The notes: generated by a model not told the origin, from the letters alone. A stretch of DNA of 64,000 bases from Candidatus Obscuribacterales bacterium (GCA_020050685.1 JAGVKG010000060.1:80292-144291), one strand, 5' to 3'. Shown: positions 27,320 to 36,608, counted from the stretch's first letter. Made by a program: numbers and translations.

Positions 27320-27844
27320 TCAGATATTCGAGCCGGATAATTGTCTTTTATATATCTCCGAATACTCTACATAGTTTTGCCAGCCGCGGTCGATTTTTTC
27401 ACGATCGTCCGGTTTGACTTGTCTAATTACTTTGCCGGGCGTTCCCAGGACAAGCGAATTGGGCGGAATAATTGTGCCCGGTGCCACCGTGCATCCAGCG
27501 CCAACAACAGAACCGGCACCGACAACTGCCCCATCCAAAACAATTGCGCCCATGGCAATTAAGCAATCATCTTCAATGGTACAGCCATGGATAATCGCAC
27601 CATGACCACATGTCACGCGGTCCCCGACAACAACCGGCAGGTCATCCGTCACATGCAAAATACAACCATCTTGAATATTGCTCTTGACACCAATTGTTAT
27701 GGAATTTATATCTCCCCGCAAGACACAGGCAAACCAAACTGAGGCTTGTTCCTTCAGCTCGACCGCACCTATCAAAGAGGCAGTCGGCGCAACGAATGCA
27801 GTTGGGTGAATCTTGGGCTTGACGTCATTAAATGTAATCAGCAT
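27320..27844 (-). CDS. Gamma-class carbonic-anhydrase-like hexapeptide protein
   Basis: A 174-residue left-handed beta-helix protein of the YrdA/PaaY/gamma-carbonic-anhydrase family. Hexapeptide repeats run through the middle (VLRGDINSITIGVKSNIQDG, GAIIHGCTIEDDCLIAMGA, VGAGSVVGAGCTVAPGT, PNSLVLGTPGKVI). The metal histidines are visible in CILHV (HVT), CGHGAIIHG. The start is set at the ATG at 27844 (MLITFNDVKP), the usual family start; an ATG seven codons earlier is also possible. Family members hydrate CO2 or are inactive scaffolds, so the activity is not certain. Confidence 0.85.
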   Translation of the reverse strand: MLITFNDVKPKIHPTAFVAPTASLIGAVELKEQASVWFACVLRGDINSITIGVKSNIQDGCILHVTDDLPVVVGDRVTCGHGAIIHGCTIEDDCLIAMGAIVLDGAVVGAGSVVGAGCTVAPGTIIPPNSLVLGTPGKVIRQVKPDDREKIDRGWQNYVEYSEIYKRQLSGSNI

Positions 27845-27998
27845 AGGCACTAACTTTAGCAGCATCAGCGCCAGGGGACGAAGGAAAAAATCTTAAGTGG
27901 CAGCCCCAATGCCATATCTAAAAATATGCCGGCCCCAAAAATATGCCCTACGTGTCGCGTTATAATACATCTGAGTCTTTGATCCCTGTGAAGAGGAA

Positions 27999-29057
27999 AT
28001 GCGCGTGAATACGAAAACTTCTTTATCCCTAGCCGTTGTGGCAGCATTGCTGTCAGTTAATTCCATTGCATTTGCTGCGGATAACAATGCTGATAGCCAC
28101 GTTCAAAAGGGGAATAGCTATCTCGATCGCATGGATTTGAAGAAAGCCGTTGCCGAATTTAGAGAAGCAATTCGCATTGACGCAGACAATGTCAAAGCTC
28201 ACCAAAGACTGGGCGCCGCATTGGCAGCCATGGAAGATTACCAAACGGCAATCTTGGAAGAGCAAACAGCAATTCGCCTCGATCCCAAGTACTTTTTGCC
28301 CCACGTGATTTTGGGCAAAGTTTATGGCAACCAGAACAAAATTAGCGATTCAATTGCTGAATTCAAGAAAGCCCTTGAGTTGAAGCCGACCAGCTATCGC
28401 ACACACCTCGATTTGGGTCTCGTGCTTTCATCAAACGGTCAAACTGATGAGGCAATCCAAATTTATCGCAAAGCCGCAGAGCTCAGCGATAAGGATCCAG
28501 TGCCACACGTGAACCTGGGCGTGCTCTTTGCCCAGAAGGGACAATATCAAGAAGCAATTAAGGAAGAAGAAGCAGCAATTGCTTTGAACAAGAATTTCCC
28601 CAAAGCCCACTTAAACCTTGGCAACGCCCTGGCTGAATCTGGTGATTTTGATGGTGCGATTCGTGCTTTTGAAGCTGAGTTGAAAATCACGCCAAACGAT
28701 CCCAATGCTTTCAGCGGACTTGGTTGGATGCAACAACAAAAGGGAAATATTGCTGGCGCAATTGAAAGCCAAAAAAAGGCAATCAAAATCTTCCCGCAAT
28801 TTGCACCAGCCCACCGCCGCTTAGCATCAGCCTTGGCTCAAAAAGGTGAAATTGCTGCTGCTACCAAAGAATACGCAGAAGCAATTAAGTTGAACAATCA
28901 CGATACCAATACCATTGTCGAATACGCTGACTTTTTGGCCGAACACGGACAAGTTAAGGAAGCAGAAGCACAATACAAAAATGCTTTGGGCATAGACAAG
29001 AATCTCAAACCAGCACTTGCCGGTTTGGAGAAACTATCCAAGCCGCAAGTTAAGTAA
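27999..29057 (+). CDS. Secreted TPR protein
   Basis: A 352-residue protein with signal peptide (SLAVVAALLSVNSIAFAA) and about eight tandem canonical 34-residue tetratricopeptide repeats covering nearly all of the mature protein (for example GNSYLDRMDLKKAVAEFREA, AHQRLGAALAAMEDYQTAI, VPHVNLGVLFAQKGQYQEAI, AFSGLGWMQQQKGNIAGAIE). GAAGAGGAA precedes the ATG. It is followed by a strong bidirectional terminator. A periplasmic or surface-linked scaffold role is inferred. Confidence 0.85.
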   Translation: MRVNTKTSLSLAVVAALLSVNSIAFAADNNADSHVQKGNSYLDRMDLKKAVAEFREAIRIDADNVKAHQRLGAALAAMEDYQTAILEEQTAIRLDPKYFLPHVILGKVYGNQNKISDSIAEFKKALELKPTSYRTHLDLGLVLSSNGQTDEAIQIYRKAAELSDKDPVPHVNLGVLFAQKGQYQEAIKEEEAAIALNKNFPKAHLNLGNALAESGDFDGAIRAFEAELKITPNDPNAFSGLGWMQQQKGNIAGAIESQKKAIKIFPQFAPAHRRLASALAQKGEIAAATKEYAEAIKLNNHDTNTIVEYADFLAEHGQVKEAEAQYKNALGIDKNLKPALAGLEKLSKPQVK

Positions 29058-29077
29058 TTAGCTTCTAAAAAACAACG

Positions 29078-29113
29078 AAGGGATCTTTGACATAGCTCAA
29101 AGATCCCTTTTCT
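29078..29113. terminator. Strong Rho-independent terminator, bidirectional
   Basis: AAGGGATCTTTGA (29078-29090) and TCAAAGATCCCTT (29097-29109) form a perfect 13-bp stem with a CATAGC loop, followed by TTCT on the plus strand and preceded by an A-run (29067-29072). It separates the TPR gene from the convergent MurT gene. Confidence 0.9.
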
Positions 29114-30503
29114 ATGTACCCGAAAGAGCCAGTCCACGCGCCGCCAGAATTTTTTGCAGCTCAAGCAGGCAAGTGTACGTAGGCATGACCCAGAGCGTCT
29201 CTGCACTGTCAGTCAAGCCAATCGCGCGATCGAGAGCTTGGGACAAATCAGAAACTACGACGATTTTTTGCGGGTCTATTCCTGCGTACTTCATACGCAC
29301 GGCCATATCTTCCGCGCGCTGACCGGCAACAACGACTTTGCCTTTATGCTCAGACAAGCGCTCAAATTCCGCATCCCAGAGCCAAGATATATCGCGACCA
29401 TCAGCATAATTGTCGTTGATGGCAATCAGGATTTGTTTTTCTGAATCTGTGGCGCAAGCACTAATAACTTGGGTGGCACCAGAAGGATTTTTGATCAATT
29501 GAATCAGAACACTTTTGCCGGAAATTTCCACGCGCTCCGACCGACCAAAAAGTGTTTCGTAATTTTCTAAACCATTTTTGATCGTCTGGGCATCGATGCC
29601 AATTTTGTACGCCATGGCAGCAGCCGCCAGGGCATTGTAAACATTGAAAAGACCGGGCAAGGCAATTTTGATTGATTGCACTTCCTGGTCTAGTCTCAAT
29701 GTAAATGTGGATCCACTGGCGCTAACAGCAATGTCGGATGCAACGACTGTCGGTTGTGGACGAGCATTGCCGCAGTTTGCACATCGCCAATGTCCTAATT
29801 GACCGTAGAATAATAAACTGTACGCATATTCATTTTCGCAATTTGCGCAATAAGATAATTCGCGTATCGCACCATGATATTGTAGGGGCGGGGTTTCCCC
29901 GCCCTCTGATGCGGATGCGGAAAGCGATTCAATGCCATAATAAATCCGCCGGCTGCCGGCTGCCAGCTTAGCCACATTGGGATCATCGGCATTGAGAATG
30001 GCAGGCGAATGGTTGATGGCAATACCTTTTTCGATCAAGCGCGCCGTCGTATCTAGCTCGCCAAATCGATCGAGCTGATCACGGAAAAGATTGGTGACAA
30101 CAATGGCAGCAATATCAATTTCCGCTGCCACCACAGGTAGTGTCGCCTCATCTATCTCGAACAAGCAATAATCGGCATCCAATTTGCCTTGCCAGCTAGC
30201 TTGATCAATGAGAGTAGCCGTAATTCCTGTGACTAGATTGGCACCTTGCCGATTGTGAACAATCTTCAATTGAGCCTTATTCAATATAGAAGAAATAAAA
30301 CCGCAAGTTGTGCTTTTGCCATTCGTGCCGGAAACGGCCAAGACTCCCTTGCGGCACTGGACAGCTAATTGTTTCAGTACATTTGGTGCGACACGTCGGG
30401 CAATCCGTCCGGGTAAATTCGAGCCAAGACCAAGTCTCAACGAACGAATCGCATTGGTAGAAAGCTTAGCAAGACTAACTGCCAGGTTCTCTTTGAGATT
30501 CAT
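29112..30503 (-). CDS. murT: MurT-like Mur ligase (lipid II isoglutaminyl synthase subunit)
   Basis: A 463-residue ATP-dependent ligase of the Mur family, DUF1727/MurT type, which with the glutaminase GatD amidates D-glutamate of the peptidoglycan stem. Visible: P-loop VSGTNGKSTT, EIDEATLP, VVTNLFRDQLDRFGE, AILNADDP, a four-cysteine zinc ribbon (YCANC and RCANC) and the C-terminal IAINDNYADGRDISWLWD. The start at 30503 (MNLKENLAV) was preferred, with AAGGGGA upstream; an earlier ATG directly follows the NAD kinase stop. No gatD is adjacent. The element at 29881-29906 inserts EGGETPPLQ before the zinc ribbon. Confidence 0.9.
   Translation of the reverse strand: MNLKENLAVSLAKLSTNAIRSLRLGLGSNLPGRIARRVAPNVLKQLAVQCRKGVLAVSGTNGKSTTCGFISSILNKAQLKIVHNRQGANLVTGITATLIDQASWQGKLDADYCLFEIDEATLPVVAAEIDIAAIVVTNLFRDQLDRFGELDTTARLIEKGIAINHSPAILNADDPNVAKLAAGSRRIYYGIESLSASASEGGETPPLQYHGAIRELSYCANCENEYAYSLLFYGQLGHWRCANCGNARPQPTVVASDIAVSASGSTFTLRLDQEVQSIKIALPGLFNVYNALAAAAMAYKIGIDAQTIKNGLENYETLFGRSERVEISGKSVLIQLIKNPSGATQVISACATDSEKQILIAINDNYADGRDISWLWDAEFERLSEHKGKVVVAGQRAEDMAVRMKYAGIDPQKIVVVSDLSQALDRAIGLTDSAETLWVMPTYTCLLELQKILAARGLALSGT
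29881..29906 (-). repeat. In-frame palindromic element within murT
   Basis: A perfect 8-bp stem GGGCGGGG/CCCCGCCC with a TTT loop, preceded by TGTAG and followed by TC. It encodes EGGETPPLQ, the same reading frame as the copy in the M1 gene at 26686-26711. Confidence 0.75.
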
Positions 30504-30545
30504 ATTAAGGTCCCCTTGGTCTGGGCTCCGCAGGCTCGTCTTCAT

Positions 30546-31493
30546 TTAGGCAAACTGGTCGTTAACGTGAGAGTCAACATAGGCCATTAGGTCATGGGGA
30601 CTCGCCTTAACGATAAGCTCATCACCAAGAGTAAAGCGATAAACAATGTGCGGGCCATCGACAAAGATTGCACCCGTACGCATGCCGGATATTACTTTTA
30701 GCGCCTTACCATCTTTGAGTATGCCACGAGTGAGCGACCAACTTTCCGTCGGACGCGGACAAGGCTCCCGTACAACATATTGGAACTCCCGAGCGTTAAT
30801 GGCCATGACCTTCCCGCCAGCTGCACGTAGAGCGCCAGTCGATCCGGAAGGCGGTCCCACCCAAATGCCGGATGATTTTTGTTCTTCTTGCTTGCCATCT
30901 ACATCTAGAAAGTAACGCGTCGTGCCAGCTGGATTAGAGTGGCTGAGCAAGACCTCGTTCAAAACCAACTTAGGCAAAACATTGCCATTCATCGTAAGCT
31001 CCAAGCGCATTAAGCGCTCTGGTTTAATCGCACCACTTTCAATTTGATTGAGAATCTGAGCAAAATTCGTTTCATTGCCCAAGCAAAAATGCCCGAAGCT
31101 GGATGATCGTGCCGAGTTTATGCCGACCAAGGGCACACTTTGAAGCGAATGGGAGGCATCCAAGAAAGTGCCATCACCACCCACCGACACAGCCAAATCA
31201 AACGCCTCGACAAAAACGCCACCCATGTCGTCAAGCTCTTGTCGAGCCAGACATTCATATTCAATGCCGCGCGCTTGCAGCTCGGTCTTTACAGCTTCCA
31301 GAGTACCGTAATGCTCTTCATGGGCCAGCTTAACCCGCGTGACGAGCGCATGCCCCTCTTCCACAAGCTTGATGAAGCGCGGCTCTTTGTGCTCAACGCC
31401 TTGCAGTTGCAGCGTCGACTTTTTAAAAACTATCAGTACTTTTTTAAGCTTCAAAGCCAGGTAATCTCGCGGGGATTTGTCCAAATGTCTCAA
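30546..31493 (-). CDS. nadK: NAD kinase
   Basis: A 315-residue ATP-NAD kinase making NADP. The diagnostic GGDGTFLDASH motif lies near residue 130 and the second conserved region LNEVLLSHSNPAGTTRYFLD near 195. The catalytic-domain Gly-rich SSGIWVGPPSGSTGALRAAG follows, where the usual STPTGSTAY is altered to GPPSGSTGALR. The sequence begins with a typical KKVLIVFKKSTLQL strand. It runs directly into the MurT gene (the next ATG follows its TAA), so both are probably one transcript. Divergent from alaS. Confidence 0.9.
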   Translation of the reverse strand: MRHLDKSPRDYLALKLKKVLIVFKKSTLQLQGVEHKEPRFIKLVEEGHALVTRVKLAHEEHYGTLEAVKTELQARGIEYECLARQELDDMGGVFVEAFDLAVSVGGDGTFLDASHSLQSVPLVGINSARSSSFGHFCLGNETNFAQILNQIESGAIKPERLMRLELTMNGNVLPKLVLNEVLLSHSNPAGTTRYFLDVDGKQEEQKSSGIWVGPPSGSTGALRAAGGKVMAINAREFQYVVREPCPRPTESWSLTRGILKDGKALKVISGMRTGAIFVDGPHIVYRFTLGDELIVKASPHDLMAYVDSHVNDQFA

Positions 31494-31537
31494 TGGGAAA
31501 GTTTGAATCTTTAGTTGTAAGTAAGGTTAGCAGATTT

Positions 31538-31546
31538 TGCTAAAAT
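31538..31546 (+). promoter_or_regulatory. Extended -10 promoter element before alaS
   Basis: TGCTAAAAT is an extended -10 (TGn then TAAAAT), 31 bases before the alaS ATG and inside the 84-bp divergent region with nadK. An imperfect TTAGCA/TGCTAA inverted repeat overlaps it. No good -35 at standard spacing is seen, as is usual for extended -10 promoters. Confidence 0.4.
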
Positions 31547-31577
31547 AGAGAATTCCATAGAGATTGGGAGTTTGGTC

Positions 31578-34283
31578 ATGACATTGACTGGTGCAGAAAT
31601 CCGAGAAAAATTTGTCGCTTACTTTCGGGATAAGCGTGGTCACTCGCATCTGCCGTCAGCCAGCCTGATTCCAGATAACCCCACCTTGCTTTTGACCTCA
31701 GCCGGCATGGTTCCTTTTGTGCCGATATTTCTCGGGCAGGCTCCGGCTCCAGACCCACCGCGAGCTGTGACCGTACAAAAGTGTGCCCGGGCTGGCGGCA
31801 AAGATTCAGATATTGAAAACGTCGGACGCACGGCCCGGCACCATACATTTTTTGAAATGCTGGGCAATTTCAGCTTTGGCGATTACTTCAAAAAGGAAAT
31901 AATTCCCTGGGCATGGGAATTTGTCACCCAGGATTTAGGTCTGGATGGGGAGCGCATTCACGTAGCGACATTTGGTGGTGACGAGCACGTTTGTGCCGAT
32001 GACGAAGCCTATGATATTTGGCACAAGAAAGTCGGAGTACCTACTGAGCGCTTACATAAACTTTCGCGCAAACACAATTTCTGGGGACCACCTGGCCCAA
32101 CTGGACCATGCGGACCTTGTACGGAACTCTATTACGATCGCGGTGCCGAAAACGGTTGCTCTGACGATCCGGAAAAGTGTGCAATCGGCGTTTGCGATTG
32201 CGATCGTTATTTGGAAATTTGGAATTTGGTTTTCATGGAGCTATTCAAAGATGAGAATGGCAACTTCACTCCGCTTGCCCGCAAAAATGTAGACACTGGT
32301 GCAGGACTTGAACGCATCACAACAATTTTGCAAAACAAAGCCAACACTTTTGAAACCGATTTGCTTCTGCCAATTTTGCAAGAGCTGGAAAAACTTTCCG
32401 GCGTCAAATACACATACGGCACCTTCGCCTCCAACACGGAAGAGTACAAGAAAAATCTCTATCTTAAGATCATTACCGATCACACACGTTGCATAACATT
32501 CTTGGTTTCCGACGGTGTGCGTACAAGCAATATCGGGCGCGGTTATGTCTTGCGCTTCATCGCTCGCCGCGCTGCGCGTTTTGGCAGACTGCTTGGTTTA
32601 ACAGAACCATTTCTCTATAAATTGGTCCCGAAAGTGGTGGCCAACTATAAGATGCATTATCCGGAATTGGCGGCACATGAGGAAACAATTATTGCCGTGA
32701 TTCGCGAAGAAGAAGAACGCTTCGCCAAGACAATTGATAAAGGCATGATTTTCCTTGAGGAATTACTTTCTGGTAACAAAAAAGAAATTGACGGCTCGGA
32801 AGCCTTCAATCTTTATGCAACCTACGGATTCCCGTTTGAGTTGACCAAAGAAATTGCTGAAGAACGAGGCAAGACAGTCGACATGACTGGTTTCATTGCA
32901 GCCCGCAAGAAACACGAAGAAGTTTCTTCCGTCAGCAAGTTCAATGTGATTATCACAGGCGACGAAGCGCTCGGCAATATCATCAAAGAACACGGACAAA
33001 CAAAATTCACTGGTTACGATCGCTTAGCGGACAAAGGCAAAATTATTGCCCTAATTAAAGATGGCAAAGTTGTCGATCATGCTGATGAAGGACAAGTTGT
33101 AGAAGTGGTGTTGGATAGAACACCATTTTATGCGGAGTCCGGCGGACAAGTTGGTGATGCTGGTATGTTGTCCAGCCAAGAAGTAACGCTGCATGTGGTC
33201 GATACGAAGAAGCACGAAGGTCTGCACGTACACAGAGCAGTAGCGATGTCCGGCACGATTGAACCTGATCATAACGTTGAGGCGGAAGTTGATAAGTCCC
33301 GTCGCGAACAAACAGTTCTGCACCATTCAACTGCTCACTTGTTCCATGCGGCGATTCGCGAGATTTTAGGCAAGCACGTAGTGCAGGCTGGCTCGCAAGT
33401 TGGTCCGGAGACAATGCGCTTTGACTTCACATTTGAAAAGCAACTCGATCATCAAAAACTTTCACAAGTAGAAAACTTGATGAATGAATGGGTGCGTTTG
33501 AATCTTCCAGTCAAAACCGTGGAAATGGGGCTTGATGAAGCGAAACGCACAGGTGCAATTGCCATGTTTGGTGAAAAATATGGTGACATTGTACGCGTTG
33601 TACAAATGGGCGATGTCAGCTTGGAATTTTGTGGTGGCACCCACGTTGCTTCAACTGGCGAAATCGGACCGGTCAAAATCATTTCCGAAGGCAGCATTGC
33701 CTCGGGCGTCCGGCGTGTTGAAGCATTGTCCGGTCCACGTGCTTGGCATTTCATTTCCCAGCATTTGAACATTCTTTCGCAAGCAGCTGGTCAATTGAAA
33801 ATCAAACCGATTGAATTGCTTGGCCAAATTGAACGCTTGCAAGATCAGCTCAAGCAAAAAGAGAAAGCCCAAACTGCACTGGAAGAAAAATTGGCTTTAG
33901 CCAATGCTGCTGATTTGCTGGAGCGCGCAGAAACGATTGGCAATATTCGCTTTGTCTCGGCAATAATCCCCGACTTAAGTGCCGATGGATTAAAAGCCTT
34001 GGTCGATCATTTGCGCAATAAGGGAGAAAATCTGGTTGTTATCCTCGGTACAAAACTTGATCCAGACAAAGTATCTTTGGCAGCCGGTGTTTCAAATGCA
34101 ATTGTAAAATCCGGTATCAATGCCGGCAAATTGATCAAAGAAGCGGCTGCAATTTGTGGTGGCGGCGGCGGTGGCAGACCAGAACTAGCCCAAGCCGGCG
34201 GCAAGGACCCATCCAAATTGCAAGAAGCCCTAAACAAAGCCAAAGAAATGGTCAAACAAGACGCCAAATCTTTGTCCTCGTAA
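31578..34283 (+). CDS. alaS: Alanyl-tRNA synthetase
   Basis: A 901-residue class II synthetase that charges tRNA-Ala. ATG 31578 was chosen because GGGAG is 7 bases upstream (a TTG two codons earlier is in frame). Visible: N-terminal LTGAEIREKFVAYFRDKRGH, the motif 2 region ARHHTFFEMLGNFSFGDYFK, a Cys-rich insertion (CGPCTELYYDRG, CAIGVCDCDRY), an editing domain with HHSTAHL and CGGTHVASTGEIG metal residues, and a C-terminal DHHA1 domain with Gly-rich CGGGGGGRPELAQAGGKD. Full family length. Likely single-gene transcript. Confidence 0.97.
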   Translation: MTLTGAEIREKFVAYFRDKRGHSHLPSASLIPDNPTLLLTSAGMVPFVPIFLGQAPAPDPPRAVTVQKCARAGGKDSDIENVGRTARHHTFFEMLGNFSFGDYFKKEIIPWAWEFVTQDLGLDGERIHVATFGGDEHVCADDEAYDIWHKKVGVPTERLHKLSRKHNFWGPPGPTGPCGPCTELYYDRGAENGCSDDPEKCAIGVCDCDRYLEIWNLVFMELFKDENGNFTPLARKNVDTGAGLERITTILQNKANTFETDLLLPILQELEKLSGVKYTYGTFASNTEEYKKNLYLKIITDHTRCITFLVSDGVRTSNIGRGYVLRFIARRAARFGRLLGLTEPFLYKLVPKVVANYKMHYPELAAHEETIIAVIREEEERFAKTIDKGMIFLEELLSGNKKEIDGSEAFNLYATYGFPFELTKEIAEERGKTVDMTGFIAARKKHEEVSSVSKFNVIITGDEALGNIIKEHGQTKFTGYDRLADKGKIIALIKDGKVVDHADEGQVVEVVLDRTPFYAESGGQVGDAGMLSSQEVTLHVVDTKKHEGLHVHRAVAMSGTIEPDHNVEAEVDKSRREQTVLHHSTAHLFHAAIREILGKHVVQAGSQVGPETMRFDFTFEKQLDHQKLSQVENLMNEWVRLNLPVKTVEMGLDEAKRTGAIAMFGEKYGDIVRVVQMGDVSLEFCGGTHVASTGEIGPVKIISEGSIASGVRRVEALSGPRAWHFISQHLNILSQAAGQLKIKPIELLGQIERLQDQLKQKEKAQTALEEKLALANAADLLERAETIGNIRFVSAIIPDLSADGLKALVDHLRNKGENLVVILGTKLDPDKVSLAAGVSNAIVKSGINAGKLIKEAAAICGGGGGGRPELAQAGGKDPSKLQEALNKAKEMVKQDAKSLSS

Positions 34284-34293
34284 CGGCATGCAG

Positions 34294-34384
34294 ATTGTCA
34301 TCCTGAGGCACTAACAATAAATTGTCATCCTGAGGAGCTCTAACTAGATTGTCATCCTGAGGAGCGCCAGCGACGAAGGACCTC
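34294..34384 (+). repeat. GTCATCCTGAGG repeat, three units at 27-base period
   Basis: ATTGTCATCCTGAGG starts at 34294, 34321 and 34348, exactly 27 bases apart. The third unit continues AGCGCCAGCGACGAAGGACC. A related cluster lies at 41490-41615. This resembles a widespread bacterial intergenic repeat family. It occupies the gap between alaS and the RNase H gene. Confidence 0.85.
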
Positions 34385-34418
34385 TCATAATCACCAAAGA
34401 TCAACTTGGACAATAAAC

Positions 34419-34838
34419 ATGTCAATCCCAACCAACGACCAATTAATTATTTATGCCGACGGCGGCTCGCGCGGCAACCCTGGCCCAGCCGGCGCCGGCG
34501 CTGTGCTTTTTAAGGGCAACGAAAGCGTCGCTGAAATTAGCCACTTCCTCGGCGTGGCAACCAACAATGTGGCCGAATATACAGCACTTGTCCTCGGACT
34601 GGAAAAAGCACACGAGCTTGGCTATCAAAACGTGGAAGTGCGCATGGACTCCGAGCTTGTAGTGCGCCAAATGATTGGTCAATACAAAGTCAAAAATGCC
34701 GGCCTAATTCCCCTTTTCATGAAAGCCCGCGGACTAGCTTCACGCTTCCCCAAATTTGCCATCGTCCATGTACGACGCGAACTAAATAAAGATGCAGATC
34801 GTCTGGCAAATCTGGCCATGGACAGTAACAATCTGTAA
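34419..34838 (+). CDS. rnhA: Ribonuclease H-like protein
   Basis: A 139-residue RNase HI-fold protein that would cut RNA in RNA-DNA hybrids. The four acidic positions are visible: Asp in YADGGSRGNPGPAGAG, Glu in VAEYTALVLGLEKA, Asp in VRMDSELVV, and Asp in LNKDADRLANLAMD. It lacks the basic protrusion of E. coli RNase HI, as do archaeal/Bacillus-type YpdQ homologues. It is about 95 bases before the aminotransferase gene. Confidence 0.9.
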   Translation: MSIPTNDQLIIYADGGSRGNPGPAGAGAVLFKGNESVAEISHFLGVATNNVAEYTALVLGLEKAHELGYQNVEVRMDSELVVRQMIGQYKVKNAGLIPLFMKARGLASRFPKFAIVHVRRELNKDADRLANLAMDSNNL

Positions 34839-34932
34839 TACAATGTCTATTAAGAAATAGTGCTGGAACTTATCAAGATAAAACCAGTCTTTCACTTGGT
34901 TAAAATGGGTGAAACTACAAACGGGGTGAGCC

Positions 34933-35877
34933 ATGAGCAAAAGCAAGTCTTATGCATTCTTCCAAGGCAAATTTGTACCAATTGAAGAAGCAAATGTCTC
35001 GATTATGACTCATGCCTTCATGTACGGCACCGCAGTATTTGAAGGTATACGCGGCTATTGGAATCCGACCCATGAGGAACTTTACCTCTTCCGCTTGAAA
35101 GAACATTTTGAGCGTTTGCTGCAAAGCATGAAGGTCATGCGTCTGGAAACAAAACACACGCTAAATGAACTTTGCGATTTGGCAGTCGATTTGGTCAGGC
35201 GCAATGCTCCGAAAGAAGATGTCTACCTTCGCCCGTCTGCATATAAGGCTGGACAATGGATCGGACCAAGCTTGCTAGAGAATCCCACCGATTTGTATAT
35301 GTTTACTGTGCCTTTCGGTGATTACTTTCATGGCGCTCCTGGCTTAAAAGTTGTCGTCTCCAATTGGCGACGTGTGGACGATAATGCTATTCCGGCCCGC
35401 TGCAAAATTATTGGCGCTTACGTCAATACTGCATTGGCTAAAACCGATGCGCAAGCAGCTGGCTTCGATGATTGCATTATGCTCACCGAACAAGGACACG
35501 TTTCGGAAGGTTCAGCCATGAACATTTTCATGGTCAGGCACGGCAAATTGATCACGCCACCAGCCACAGACAATATTCTGGAAGGCATAACGCGCGCATC
35601 AATAATTGAATTTGCCGAAGTGGAACTGGGATTCAAGACGGAGATCCGCGCAATTGACCGCTCAGAACTTTATATTGCTGATGAATTATTCTTTAGTGGC
35701 ACAGGCGCCCAAGTCACACCAATCATTGAAGTGGACCGCCGTACCATTGCCAATGGTCATGTTGGTCCCGTAACACACAAGATACACGACATGTACATGG
35801 CAATTTGCCGCGGCGAAAATCCCAATTACAAACATTGGACAACGCCAGTCTACGCCGGCTCGAAAGTTAAGGCCTAA
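34933..35877 (+). CDS. ilvE: Branched-chain amino acid aminotransferase (class IV)
   Basis: A 314-residue PLP enzyme of fold type IV that interconverts branched-chain amino acids and 2-oxo acids. Typical blocks: MTHAFMYGTAVFEGIRGYWN near residue 25, DVYLRPSAYKAG, the PLP-lysine region ARCKIIGAYVNTALAKTDA near 160, the signature DDCIMLTEQGHVSEGSAMN (EGxxxN) near 185, and a C-terminal ELFFSGTGAQVTPI. GGGGTGAG gives a good ribosome site. D-amino acid aminotransferase or aminodeoxychorismate lyase are less likely given the length and the HAFMYGTAVFEGIRGY block. Confidence 0.92.
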   Translation: MSKSKSYAFFQGKFVPIEEANVSIMTHAFMYGTAVFEGIRGYWNPTHEELYLFRLKEHFERLLQSMKVMRLETKHTLNELCDLAVDLVRRNAPKEDVYLRPSAYKAGQWIGPSLLENPTDLYMFTVPFGDYFHGAPGLKVVVSNWRRVDDNAIPARCKIIGAYVNTALAKTDAQAAGFDDCIMLTEQGHVSEGSAMNIFMVRHGKLITPPATDNILEGITRASIIEFAEVELGFKTEIRAIDRSELYIADELFFSGTGAQVTPIIEVDRRTIANGHVGPVTHKIHDMYMAICRGENPNYKHWTTPVYAGSKVKA

Positions 35878-35894
35878 TTCAAGGCATAAGACTG

Positions 35895-36599
35895 ATGCAA
35901 AATAGTCAATCCCGCCGCCAAATCCTTCTTGCCTGTGCCACCGGCATGCTTGCTTCCGCAAATGGCAAAGCGGATGCTTTTAGCATTGGCAAATCAATTC
36001 AAATTCAGGCTGGCGAGGATTTGATGCAAGAGCATGGAATTCTCGGACGCACACTGCTGATTTACGAAGAGCTTGCTGATCTCTTTGAGCACGACAAGCC
36101 CGATCCGCAAGATTGCTTGCCGGGTGCTACCGAAATCATTATCAAATACGTGCAGGGACAACACGAGCGGGTGGAAGAGTTATTGATTTTCCCGGCTTTG
36201 ACGAAGGCCAATGCACTGCCGGATCTCGTATCTGTTTTAGTCACCCAGCACAAAGTTGGACACGAGTTAACTAATACAATTAAGAAGAAGACCGAGCAAG
36301 GCAGTCATAAAACCAAACAAGGACGCCTTGATCTAGCAAACCTTTTGAAGATGTTTTCCACAATGTTCCGCCCGCACATGCTGCGGGAAGACACAGTGAT
36401 ATTTCCCAGGCTGCATGAGATCATGAACGAAGCTCAATATGAGGAACTGTCCACCAAGGTCCAGTCGCTGGAAAGCAACATGGTAAATAGTACCGACCTG
36501 GGAAGTATTCTCCGACAGCTAGAAGGCATTGAGGGCGCGCTTGGCATCCACAATCTAGCAAAATTCACCGCTGAAATTGCGCCAAGCAATCAAACCTAA
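35895..36599 (+). CDS. Exported hemerythrin-like protein
   Basis: A 234-residue protein with a twin-arginine-like leader (SRRQILLACATGMLAS). The four-helix hemerythrin domain has His residues in the expected places: DLMQEHGILGR, VQGQHERVEELLIFP, TQHKVGHEL and RPHMLREDTVIFPRL. These would bind a di-iron centre for O2 or NO sensing, storage or iron repair. Export folded through Tat fits a metalloprotein. It starts 17 bases after the aminotransferase stop. Confidence 0.82.
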   Translation: MQNSQSRRQILLACATGMLASANGKADAFSIGKSIQIQAGEDLMQEHGILGRTLLIYEELADLFEHDKPDPQDCLPGATEIIIKYVQGQHERVEELLIFPALTKANALPDLVSVLVTQHKVGHELTNTIKKKTEQGSHKTKQGRLDLANLLKMFSTMFRPHMLREDTVIFPRLHEIMNEAQYEELSTKVQSLESNMVNSTDLGSILRQLEGIEGALGIHNLAKFTAEIAPSNQT

Positions 36600-36608
36600 C
36601 CAGATAAA

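Noticed and set aside
34860..34930. Riboswitch or attenuator before ilvE
   Set aside because: Only a weak CCAG/CTTGG pairing, with no leader peptide rich in branched-chain codons and no terminator.
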